Positions 32,868 through 40,832 of a DNA stretch of 42,854 bases are shown in pieces. The stretch comes from Alphaproteobacteria bacterium (lineage in GTDB: Bacteria; Pseudomonadota; Alphaproteobacteria; UBA9655). Position 1 is the first letter of the stretch. Each line of letters starts with the position of its first letter. The DNA lies in NCBI GenBank assembly GCA_019746105.1, contig JAIESK010000028.1, positions 1 through 42,854 of the forward strand, in the 5' to 3' direction. Under the pieces are notes generated by a model. That model was not told the DNA's origin, searched no databases, and was given only the letters and a program-made list of their open reading frames with translations. Both the position numbers and the translations under genes were made by a program.

Positions 32868-34148
32868 TTAGGCTGCAAGTTTTTTAGAGGCCTCTTCTAA
32901 GAATTCTAAACTTTCATTCTTATCAACGTTTATGGAAATTACGGCCACACAGCCACATAGTCCTGCAAACATAAGATAGAGCGCTGGAGCAAAAGCTAAA
33001 CCATGGCTGACAAGCCAAGAAACAATCATCGGTGCTGTTCCTCCAAAGACTGCCACTCCTAAAGAATAACTGAAAGCAGAGCCACTGTAGCGTTCAGCCG
33101 GGGGAAACAACATAGGCAAGACTGAAGAGCAGGTCGCTACATAGGGCATACTTGTTAAGCAAATGAGTGTCTGACAAGCTAGGAAATGAGTAAAGTTCTG
33201 GGTCTCTTGCATTATGTAAAATAGGGGGAAAGCTGCCAGTATCGTTGACACAGCGGACCACGCCATAAGTTTTGTTCGTCCAATTTTATCAGAAAAATAG
33301 CCTGCTATGGGAAGAACGATCACCCACAAAACCATCAAAGAGGTGCTGAGCATCATGATTTGCGACGTTGTCAGGCTAAATTTATCTTTGTACTGTGGAT
33401 TCATATAGATAACAGTTAAATAATAAGGAATTGTTGTGTTCATCCCAATTCCTATCCCCGACAAGATGCCTTTAAAGTGGTCTTTGAACACTGTAAAAAT
33501 AGGCATCTTTAAAATGGCTCCCTTTTTTTCTATTTCTTGAAAAGCAGGCGTTTCTATGAGCTTGCGTCGAAGGAAGTAGACCAAGATACCAAAAGCTCCC
33601 CCTAAGAAGAATGGAACTCTCCAAGCCCAGAGAGGCATTGAGTCCATTGTAAAAGCAGCTGCAACAAAAGTGCCCGCGAGGGCTCCAACAAAGCCGATAG
33701 CTGCAAGAAGACTTCCTGCAAACCCCGCCTCATTCTTTTGCACATGTTCGCGGATGAAAATCGAAGCTCCGCCATACTCTCCTCCCAAAGATACACCTTG
33801 GAGGAGGCGAAAGATGATTAACAGGATAGGGGCAGCAATTCCAATCGTATCATATGCGGGAAGGCAACCAATCCCAAAAGTTGGGACAGAAATAAGAAGG
33901 ATCGAACTCAAGAACGCTATTTTTCTTCCAAATCGGTCGCCTAAATGGCCAAAGAAAATACCCCCTAATGGCCTCATAATGAAACCAGCTGCGAAAGCCC
34001 CAAAGCTAGAGATCAAGGATGCGGTCGGGTCATCAGAAGGAAAAAAGATAGGAGCCAACATAAAAGCAAAATAGCCATAGAGGTAGCTGTCAAAATACTC
34101 AATGATATGTCCAGCAGATGTGGAAAAAATGATCAGATTTTTTTTCAT
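32868..34148 (-). CDS. MFS transporter, metabolite:H+ symporter (ProP/KgtP-like)
   Basis: A 426-residue transporter with about twelve membrane helices. The loop motif GHLGDRFGRKIAF after helix 2 and FRLLQGVSLGGEYGGA in helix 4 are diagnostic of the MHS family, which carries proline/betaine, 2-oxoglutarate, citrate or similar solutes with protons. The substrate cannot be set from sequence. AGGGT precedes the ATG. It is divergent from a LysR regulator across 135 bp, a common regulator-target arrangement. Confidence 0.9.
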   Translation of the reverse strand: MKKNLIIFSTSAGHIIEYFDSYLYGYFAFMLAPIFFPSDDPTASLISSFGAFAAGFIMRPLGGIFFGHLGDRFGRKIAFLSSILLISVPTFGIGCLPAYDTIGIAAPILLIIFRLLQGVSLGGEYGGASIFIREHVQKNEAGFAGSLLAAIGFVGALAGTFVAAAFTMDSMPLWAWRVPFFLGGAFGILVYFLRRKLIETPAFQEIEKKGAILKMPIFTVFKDHFKGILSGIGIGMNTTIPYYLTVIYMNPQYKDKFSLTTSQIMMLSTSLMVLWVIVLPIAGYFSDKIGRTKLMAWSAVSTILAAFPLFYIMQETQNFTHFLACQTLICLTSMPYVATCSSVLPMLFPPAERYSGSAFSYSLGVAVFGGTAPMIVSWLVSHGLAFAPALYLMFAGLCGCVAVISINVDKNESLEFLEEASKKLAA

Positions 34149-34283
34149 ATTTACCCTGTGAGTTTTTATAAAGTTTTATTGTGAAGATTATTTTTCTAAA
34201 TCTAGTTGCATTTTTTCTTAAGACAATCAAGAATGAACTTATTATATATTAAATTTTAGTTTGTTTTGAGGGAGAATGTTAGA

Positions 34284-35180
34284 ATGAATTGGGAGAGGCT
34301 TAAAGTTTTCCATCAAGTTGCTCGAGCTGGGAGTTTCACAAACGCTGCTTTTCAAATGAATATCAGCCAATCCTCCTTAAGTCGCACGATCATGCAACTG
34401 GAACATGAATTAAAAACACGTCTTTTTCACCGCTTGCCCCATGGTTTAGAGCCGACTCCCCAAGGCAAGAATTTATATACTGTAACCACACGCATGTTTT
34501 ACGAAGCTGAAGCTGTAGAGACTCTTTTTACTCAAGAAAAGAATGACCCCGCAGGACTTTTGCGTATTATAACGACGGTTTCCTTAGCCTCCATGTGGCT
34601 TCCCTACTATGCTCTCGGGTTTTATGAAAAGTATCCTGATATGCGGTTGGTCATTACAGGTAATGATGACAACCTGGATTTAAATCTAAGGCAAGCTGAT
34701 GTTTCAATTCGAACCTTTATTCCCCACCAACCTGACCTTATCCAAAATTACCTCATCACTTTTACCCCTAAATTTTTTGCAAGTCGTGACTACCTTAAGA
34801 AGCATGGGGAGCCAAAGACAATTGAAGATTTGGACAATCACCGTCTACTCACTTATGCTGATTATCATGTCCATCCCTATGGCAACAGCCTTCATTGGAT
34901 TTTGAATGCGGGGAGAACGATGGAGAACCTTAGGAAACCATTCTTGCGGGTGAACACAGGGCCTGGGCTTTTGAAAATGGCTGAGCAAGGTGTGGGGATT
35001 TTAGCTATGTCCGATCAATATCCTGCCGTTCAGGAATCTTCGCTTATCCCCATTCTTCAAGAATATGAAGGGCCAGGAACAAAATTATATTATTCATATC
35101 CTAAACAGATGAAGGGTTTTAAGCGCATAGAAGTTCTTAATACCTACTTGCAAGAGGTTCTTAATACAAAGAAAGACTAG
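34284..35180 (+). CDS. LysR-family transcriptional regulator
   Basis: A 298-residue regulator. The winged helix-turn-helix covers residues 1-60 (MNWERLKVFHQVARAGSFT, then SQSSLSRTIMQLE). The effector-binding domain follows from about 88. ATG 34284 lies 9 nt after AGGGAG, so the TTG start six codons earlier is not needed. The N-terminus resembles a LysR group common in alphaproteobacteria. Divergent placement suggests it controls the MHS transporter. The shared region holds AT-rich dyads but no clear T-N11-A site that I would commit to. Confidence 0.9.
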   Translation: MNWERLKVFHQVARAGSFTNAAFQMNISQSSLSRTIMQLEHELKTRLFHRLPHGLEPTPQGKNLYTVTTRMFYEAEAVETLFTQEKNDPAGLLRIITTVSLASMWLPYYALGFYEKYPDMRLVITGNDDNLDLNLRQADVSIRTFIPHQPDLIQNYLITFTPKFFASRDYLKKHGEPKTIEDLDNHRLLTYADYHVHPYGNSLHWILNAGRTMENLRKPFLRVNTGPGLLKMAEQGVGILAMSDQYPAVQESSLIPILQEYEGPGTKLYYSYPKQMKGFKRIEVLNTYLQEVLNTKKD

Positions 35181-35610
35181 AGCTTCTCTCTCTGCGGAAA
35201 TAGCATTCTAAATGAATGAGGTGCCTTCTAATCTATTGGAGATCTGATAAATTTTAAGTTTTGTGAGTCTCTCTAGATCATAGATAAACTGGGATTTCTT
35301 ACCGGTTTGTTATTCATGCATACCAGAAATATCATAATAGCACTTTGATTCAAGCTTTATTACTTCTATTCTTCTTTTGTTGGTAAAGCTTGGTAAGATT
35401 GTGTTGATGGTCGTAAGTTTGGTGTTTTGAAGAGTAGTATGGTGGTAATGTTGGTGGTTGTGTTATAAATTTCTGTGATTCAAAGCTATGGATCTCTAGA
35501 GAATTCAAGCTCTTGAGATTCTTAGCTCCCATCTTCCTTGAGGCCAGGGTTATCCTGGCCTTTCTCATTTCTTTTTCAGTTGGTTAAAAGGTTTAGAATT
35601 AGTTGTTTCC
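35181..35610. other. Intergenic region without a convincing gene
   Basis: 430 bp between the LysR gene and the 55-residue small protein. A 72-codon minus-strand frame (35350-35568) has odd composition, no spaced ribosome binding site and runs through a strong hairpin, so I do not call it. The only clear element is the hairpin at 35541-35561. An untranslated RNA is possible. Confidence 0.5.
35541..35561 (+). terminator. GC-rich hairpin, likely terminator
   Basis: AGGCCAGG/CCTGGCCT form an 8-bp stem with a 5-nt loop. On the plus strand a T-rich tract follows, so it could end a plus-strand transcript from lysR or from the gap. On the minus strand, downstream of the small gene, no T-run follows. 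Confidence 0.55.
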
Positions 35611-35778
35611 CTATTTTTCTTTTTGTTGTGTCTCAGAATCAAGTCGGCGTTTGCGACGAAATGGGCGAGTATAACTTCGTGCTGTCATATGATTTGTTGT
35701 TTTGGCAAGTTTACTGGGACGCATTGGCAAGACTATTCGGAATTTTCTATAAAAATCTAAATCAATAATCTCAGCCAT
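35611..35778 (-). CDS. Small basic protein, 55 residues
   Basis: It reads MAEIIDLDFYRKFRIVLP, then a Lys/Arg-rich tail containing SYTRPFRRKRRLD. GAGAGAGG lies 6 nt before the ATG at 35778, a strong ribosome binding site. A TATAAT hexamer lies about 40 bp upstream. The strong initiation signal and balanced N-terminus argue for a real gene. I do not recognise a named family; the basic tail suggests RNA, DNA or ribosome binding, which is inference. A longer plus-strand frame over the same DNA lacks comparable signals. Confidence 0.6.
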   Translation of the reverse strand: MAEIIDLDFYRKFRIVLPMRPSKLAKTTNHMTARSYTRPFRRKRRLDSETQQKEK

Positions 35779-35858
35779 TTTTTATCCTCTCTCTAAATCG
35801 TTTGTCATAATTATAGTATAGAGAAAGAGAGTTAATTTTCTTCTAGGGAAAAGTTGAT

Positions 35859-35899
35859 AAAGTCTTTAAATGCTATATTTTATTGAATTTAAAGACTTT
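35859..35899 (-). terminator. Long hairpin at the end of acrB
   Basis: AAAGTCTTTAAAT (35859-35871) pairs perfectly with ATTTAAAGACTTT (35887-35899), a 13-bp stem with a 15-nt loop. The acrB stop codon (35889-35891) lies inside one arm. The plus strand continues with a T-run, so it may work in both directions. Confidence 0.6.
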
Positions 35900-38800
35900 T
35901 TTTGCCGCGCTTTGATGGAGATGGGGGGGCTTTTCGGCTGAGGTAAGTATAAACCACAGGAATAACAAAAAGGGTAAAGAAGGTTCCAAAAGACATACCA
36001 CCCACAATTACAAGGCCAATTTGCTCGCGGGTTTCAGCACCTGCTCCGCTAGAATAAGCCAAGGGGACGGCGCCAAATACCATGGCAAAGGTTGTCATGA
36101 GAATGGGACGCAGGCGCAAACGGGACGCCTCAATAACGGCTTCTAAAGATGTTTTTCCTTGAGTTTGAAGTTTATTGGCAAAATCTACAATTAAGATACC
36201 ATGCTTGGTAATCAAGCCAATTAAGGTGACCAGACCGATTTGACTATAGATATTCAAGGTGCCAGAGGGGAAAATCCACAGGGTAAACAAGGCGCCTGCT
36301 AAAGAAAGGGGCACACTTAGAATGATGATAAAGGGGTCAATAAAGCTTTCAAATTGTGCAGCCATAACCAAGAAAATAAAGGCAATGGCGAGCCCAAAGA
36401 TAAGATAGATAGTATAAGATTCCTTAAGGAAATCGCGGGTTTCTCCTGAGACGGTTGTTGAATAACCATCGGGAAGAATCCTGTCCGCCACATTCTTAAT
36501 GTCATCTAAAACTTGCCCTAACCCATATCCCTCATTGAGGGTGGCATCAATGGTGACTGAACGGAGACCTTCAAAGTGGTGAATTTCTGGTGTTGTTAAG
36601 GTGGAAATAACTTTGATGATATCCTTAAGAGGGACAAGTGTTTCTTTGTTGTTTCGTTGCCCTTTTACTGTCATTTCTAAAACATTTTCAGGAGACCTTC
36701 GGAATTCTTCTCCTACCAAAACCTTTACAGGATATTGTTTGCTTTCTCTCTCAAAAGTGGTGGAGCGTCGTCCCCCAATCAGCGTATCTAAAGTTTGTGC
36801 GACAACATCTGGCTCAATTCCTAAGGTAGCCGCTTTTTCAACATCAACTTGAACTTTGAAGTCTTCTCCCGCTTCTCCCATGTTAGGGATAGCGTTTCCA
36901 ATTCCTGGATGTTGAAGCATAGCCGCCCAGACTTTTTGCATTTGATCTGCAAGATCTTCATAAGAGCGCGTTGTTTGAATCACAAAAGAAAGATCAAAGC
37001 CGCTGCCGCCCCCAATAACCGAACGATTCTCACATTTTGCTCGTACTCGAAGACCAATGATTTTATCGAGTTCTGGTGTGATTGCTTTTGAAACTTCGCT
37101 ACAACTCCGCTTTCTTTCCTCCCAAGGAAGCATCGTATTGTTTGAGTAAGTAAAGTCCCCCACTTGCACAATTGTCATGCGTTTGACCAGTTCAGGTACA
37201 GAAGAGAGGATTTGATCCATTTGATTAGTATATTTTTCAAGGTATTTTAAAGTGGCTCCATAGGGAGACTCGGCTGTTGTTCTCAGAACACCTTGATCTT
37301 CTGCAGGTGTAAGTTCACGTTTTAGTTGGAAGACAGCAAGATAAACACCTATAAGGGCAATGAAAAGTCCTCCTAAAATCACCCAGAGGCGTTTTTGAAG
37401 AACAAGGGTTAAAAGAGCCGCATAACCTTGGTCGAGTTTATCCAACCATAGTCCAATTTTTTCGTAAAAAGTTTGATAAGCTGCAGCAAAACGATGACCT
37501 TCAAGTGCCCGATGATCATGGTGAGTGAGGAGGTGGGCACACATCATTGGGGTTAAGGTTAAAGCCACAAAGCCAGAAATAATCACTGCCCCTGCAAGGG
37601 TAAGGGCAAATTCTGTGAAGAGTCTCCCTGTAATGCCGCTTGAAAGGGCAATAGGTGCGTAAACAGCAGCAAGCGTTAGGGTCATGGCTACCACAGCAAA
37701 GCTAATTTCCTTGGCGCCCTTAATGGCTGCGTCAAAGGGATTTTCTCCTTCTTCTATATAACGATAAATATTTTCTAAGACCACGATAGCGTCGTCCACC
37801 ACAAGTCCAATGGCGAGAACAAGGGCCAATAAAGTAAGAATGTTTATGGTAAAGCCAAACAGGAACATTAAGATAAAGGCTCCAACTAAGGAAACGGGAA
37901 TGGTCACCAGAGGAATGATTGAGGCACGGATGGATCTTAAGAATAGAAATACAACCACGACCACAAGGAAGGTGGCTTCCCAAATAGTGCGATAAACATG
38001 TTCAATGGATTTTTGAATGAAGACAGTTTTATCAGAAGAAATTTCGATTTCAGTTCCTGAGGGTAAACGCTTACTAATTTGATTAACTTTTTCAACGACG
38101 CCTTCCTTGACCTCTAGAGGATTGGCAACAGATTTTTTGACAATGCCTATGCTGACCGCATTTTTTCCATTAAAGCGGGATGAAAAACGCTTATCTTCTG
38201 AATTAAGCTCAGCAAAACCCACATCTTTAAGCCGGATGATTCGTCCCTCTTTTTCCGCAATCACCATATTATTGAATTGGGCAGGCGTGGTAAGGGAGGT
38301 ACTGGTTGTGACAGTAAACTCTCGTTCTTCCCCTGTAAGGCGACCAGCAGGTTTTTTAATATTCTGTCGTTTTAAAGCGGCAGCGATATCCGTGGCAGTA
38401 ACCTTATAAGCATTGAGACGAATGGGGTCTAAAATCAGATGCATTTCAAGATTTCCGCCGCCAAAAATCTCAACACTGGCAACGCCTTTAATCGTTTGGA
38501 GCTCACTTTCTAAAAAGCGATGGGCATAATCAGCCAAGTCATTGATAGATTTTCGATCACTAAAAAGAGAAAGATAAATAATCGGCGCGGCATCCGCATC
38601 TGCCTTCTTAATCAAAGGATCATCAGCCTCATCTGGAAGTTTATTGCGTACTTTTTGGAGTCGATCCCGTACGTCTGCGGCAGCAAGATCAATGTCACGA
38701 TCGACTTTAAAATTAAGTTTTATGAGGCTATTTTCTGTTTCGCTGCGTGAGGTCATATAATCAAGACCCTCAATGCCTCCCAGCGCTTCTTCTAACGGGC

Positions 38801-38993
38801 GGGTGATTTGTCCTTCAATAATTTGAGGGCCCGCGCCTTCCATGGATGTGGTTACACTGATAGTGGGTTTGTCAACTTCCGGGAATTGTCTTAAGGAAAG
38901 TCGTGTATAGGAGACGCCACCAACCATGAGTAGGATAATAGACATCACGGTGGCTAAAACAGGACGACGTATGAGAAGTTCTATAAATTTCAT
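35889..38993 (-). CDS. RND efflux transporter (AcrB/HAE-1 family)
   Basis: A proton-driven multidrug exporter of the inner membrane. The 1034-residue length is typical. There are twelve membrane helices and two large periplasmic loops. The proton-relay pair lies in helix 4 (GLVVDDAIVVLEN, about residue 405), and the relay lysine in helix 10 (LITKHGILIVDFAN). Its start overlaps the adaptor gene by 4 bp. No outer-membrane TolC-type gene is in the window, so the channel must be encoded elsewhere. Confidence 0.95.
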   Translation of the reverse strand: MKFIELLIRRPVLATVMSIILLMVGGVSYTRLSLRQFPEVDKPTISVTTSMEGAGPQIIEGQITRPLEEALGGIEGLDYMTSRSETENSLIKLNFKVDRDIDLAAADVRDRLQKVRNKLPDEADDPLIKKADADAAPIIYLSLFSDRKSINDLADYAHRFLESELQTIKGVASVEIFGGGNLEMHLILDPIRLNAYKVTATDIAAALKRQNIKKPAGRLTGEEREFTVTTSTSLTTPAQFNNMVIAEKEGRIIRLKDVGFAELNSEDKRFSSRFNGKNAVSIGIVKKSVANPLEVKEGVVEKVNQISKRLPSGTEIEISSDKTVFIQKSIEHVYRTIWEATFLVVVVVFLFLRSIRASIIPLVTIPVSLVGAFILMFLFGFTINILTLLALVLAIGLVVDDAIVVLENIYRYIEEGENPFDAAIKGAKEISFAVVAMTLTLAAVYAPIALSSGITGRLFTEFALTLAGAVIISGFVALTLTPMMCAHLLTHHDHRALEGHRFAAAYQTFYEKIGLWLDKLDQGYAALLTLVLQKRLWVILGGLFIALIGVYLAVFQLKRELTPAEDQGVLRTTAESPYGATLKYLEKYTNQMDQILSSVPELVKRMTIVQVGDFTYSNNTMLPWEERKRSCSEVSKAITPELDKIIGLRVRAKCENRSVIGGGSGFDLSFVIQTTRSYEDLADQMQKVWAAMLQHPGIGNAIPNMGEAGEDFKVQVDVEKAATLGIEPDVVAQTLDTLIGGRRSTTFERESKQYPVKVLVGEEFRRSPENVLEMTVKGQRNNKETLVPLKDIIKVISTLTTPEIHHFEGLRSVTIDATLNEGYGLGQVLDDIKNVADRILPDGYSTTVSGETRDFLKESYTIYLIFGLAIAFIFLVMAAQFESFIDPFIIILSVPLSLAGALFTLWIFPSGTLNIYSQIGLVTLIGLITKHGILIVDFANKLQTQGKTSLEAVIEASRLRLRPILMTTFAMVFGAVPLAYSSGAGAETREQIGLVIVGGMSFGTFFTLFVIPVVYTYLSRKAPPSPSKRGKKSL

Positions 38994-40069
38994 TTTTTCT
39001 CTGGGGTTGTTTTTTCTAAGTTAACAACATTGACTTCATCGCCATCTCTCAATTTAAATTGACCAGCAGAGACAACTAAATCATTGTTTTTGACGCCGTG
39101 GGTGATTTCAACATCATTGCCGTCTCTCATTCCTGTACTAACTGTGGAACGTACGGCCACGTTATCTACAACGAGCATGACATATTCTTCTCCGCTTTCA
39201 CTTTCGTGCTCAATGGTTGTGGCAGGGATAAGAACCGCATTTTCAATTTTTCCTGCAAGTATAAGGACTCGCGCAAATTCACCAGGACGATAGGAAAGGT
39301 TTTCATTAGGCATTTCAGCACGAATGGTAATGGTTCGGGTACTTTCCTCAATTTCGGGAGCAATAGCTTTAATAGTAGCTTCAATGGGGAGAATATCAAA
39401 ATCTTCTATGGTGACATCCACAATGTCACCTTCATGTATAAAGGGAAGATAGGATTCAGGAATACTAAAATCCACATTGATGGGATCTAAATCTACAAGG
39501 TTCGCAAGCTCAACAGATTCGGAAACAAGAGCGCCAACGCTAACTTCGCTAAGCCCCATAACACCTTCGAAAGGAGCTTTAATAAGAGTGTTTTCAAGTT
39601 GAATTTTAGCCTCATCGAGACGGGCTTGAGCAATCATCATTTCCGCATAGGTTTTATCTCTTTCTTGAAGAGTACCAAATTTTTTCTCTAAAAGCTTAAT
39701 TGCACGGTTATAGTTTTCGCGATTCACCATAAGTTGGGCTTCTGCTTCAGCAACTTTGGCTTTGTATATTCCATCTTCAATTTTATAGAGAGGATCCCCA
39801 GCCTTAACCCGGGCGCCCTCTTGAAAATAGATTTTTTCAATTCTTCCATTTACTTGGGGACGAAGTGTTACGGATTGAATGGAGGTGAGAGTTCCAACCG
39901 TATTGATGCGTCTGAGAATGGGCCCACTTTTTGCACGGACGGCTTCAACAGGAATGGGCTCTTTAAAAGCAATTTCTGCAACTTCTTTTCCTCTCTTGAG
40001 CCAAAGGATGGCTCCTATACCTAGTCCGCAGATAACAAGAGCAATTATTATTTTTTTATAGGTTTTCAT
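38990..40069 (-). CDS. RND efflux periplasmic adaptor (AcrA/MexA-like)
   Basis: A 359-residue membrane fusion protein that links the RND pump to an outer-membrane channel. An N-terminal membrane anchor covers about 6-25 without a lipobox. A biotinyl-lipoyl-like strand region (VTLRPQVNGRIEKIYFQEGARVKAGDPL, about 67-94) precedes a short coiled-coil hairpin at about 105-160 and a beta-barrel domain. It is the first gene of the pair. An inverted repeat at 40123-40137 lies upstream between it and chpT. Confidence 0.93.
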   Translation of the reverse strand: MKTYKKIIIALVICGLGIGAILWLKRGKEVAEIAFKEPIPVEAVRAKSGPILRRINTVGTLTSIQSVTLRPQVNGRIEKIYFQEGARVKAGDPLYKIEDGIYKAKVAEAEAQLMVNRENYNRAIKLLEKKFGTLQERDKTYAEMMIAQARLDEAKIQLENTLIKAPFEGVMGLSEVSVGALVSESVELANLVDLDPINVDFSIPESYLPFIHEGDIVDVTIEDFDILPIEATIKAIAPEIEESTRTITIRAEMPNENLSYRPGEFARVLILAGKIENAVLIPATTIEHESESGEEYVMLVVDNVAVRSTVSTGMRDGNDVEITHGVKNNDLVVSAGQFKLRDGDEVNVVNLEKTTPEKK

Positions 40070-40122
40070 GTTGCATTCTCTATGTAAAATAAGCTTAAAC
40101 TTTTAATCGTTTTTTCTTTACC

Positions 40123-40137
40123 CTGGTAGTTTACCAG
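40123..40137. promoter_or_regulatory. Inverted repeat between divergent acrA and chpT
   Basis: CTGGTA and TACCAG flank GTT. It lies 54 bp before the adaptor start and 48 bp before chpT. It may be an operator for either gene. Confidence 0.35.
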
Positions 40138-40145
40138 AAAATTTG

Positions 40146-40160
40146 TTAACAAGATGTTAA
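40146..40160. promoter_or_regulatory. CtrA-type binding site upstream of chpT
   Basis: TTAACAAGATGTTAA is an exact TTAA-N7-TTAA, the known CtrA consensus, placed 24 bp before the chpT start. The functional link with the relay protein it precedes makes chance less likely than for the similar match at 18882. Confidence 0.55.
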
Positions 40161-40184
40161 AATCTATATATAGGGAAATTATAA

Positions 40185-40832
40185 ATGGCACCAGAATTTT
40201 CTCTTCGTTTAGCCGAACTTCTTTCTTCACGCCTTTGCCATGACCTTGTAACCCCTATTGGGGCAATTAATACGGGATTGGAACTTTTTCAAGAGAATAT
40301 GGTTGATTTGTCTCAGGATTCTGTGGAAATTATGGGCCTTATTCAGCATAGTTCTCAAGTCGCTTCTTCTCGGTTAAGTTTTTTTCGAACAGCTTTTGGA
40401 ACAAGTGGAGAGCGTACATCTTTTGGAGAAGCACGGGCACTCATCGAAAATTATTTCTACCGAAGCAAAATCGAATTTGAGTGGAAAAGCCCTTTTCAAG
40501 GAGACTTAATTCTTGAAAATTGGGGTAGATTGCTTCTTAATTCTGTCTTGTGGGTTAGTGAATGTGCGCCAAAAGGGGGGATGATTCAAATCACTCTCCC
40601 GGATGAGACGTCAGCCAAGCTCTCGCTTCAACTGAATACGGACTCTATCATTTTGTATCAAGGAACTGTTGAAGCTTTAGAGGGCAGAGCTCATTTAAGT
40701 GAACTGACTCCCCGGACAATTCCTTGTTATTTGATCCATAGTTTGGTTAAGAAAATCAATGGTCTTCTAGAATGCCGTAAGACAGAGTTGCCTTCGGGGT
40801 TGTTCTTAGAGATAAAAGGAAAAAACAAGTGA
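40185..40832 (+). CDS. chpT: Histidine phosphotransferase ChpT
   Basis: Passes phosphate from hybrid kinase CckA to CtrA and CpdR in the alphaproteobacterial cell-cycle relay. It has 215 residues. The phospho-accepting H19 lies in LLSSRLCHDLVTPIGAINTGLEL, the hallmark of the family. The rest is a degenerate ATPase-like domain that docks the receiver. AGGGAAA precedes the ATG, with an exact CtrA-type box just upstream that suggests feedback. Its end overlaps lysA (GTGA), so both are probably co-transcribed. Confidence 0.93.
   Translation: MAPEFSLRLAELLSSRLCHDLVTPIGAINTGLELFQENMVDLSQDSVEIMGLIQHSSQVASSRLSFFRTAFGTSGERTSFGEARALIENYFYRSKIEFEWKSPFQGDLILENWGRLLLNSVLWVSECAPKGGMIQITLPDETSAKLSLQLNTDSIILYQGTVEALEGRAHLSELTPRTIPCYLIHSLVKKINGLLECRKTELPSGLFLEIKGKNK

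Noticed and set aside
35350-35568. 72-codon minus-strand frame
   Set aside because: No properly spaced ribosome binding site, unusual Gln/His/Tyr/Pro composition, and it runs through a strong hairpin.
35538-35768. 76-codon plus-strand frame
   Set aside because: It lies opposite the 55-residue gene, has no ribosome binding site and starts inside the hairpin region.
38990-40069. Lipoprotein signal on the efflux adaptor
   Set aside because: The N-terminal helix contains a cysteine, but no L-x-x-C lipobox context; a membrane anchor fits better.
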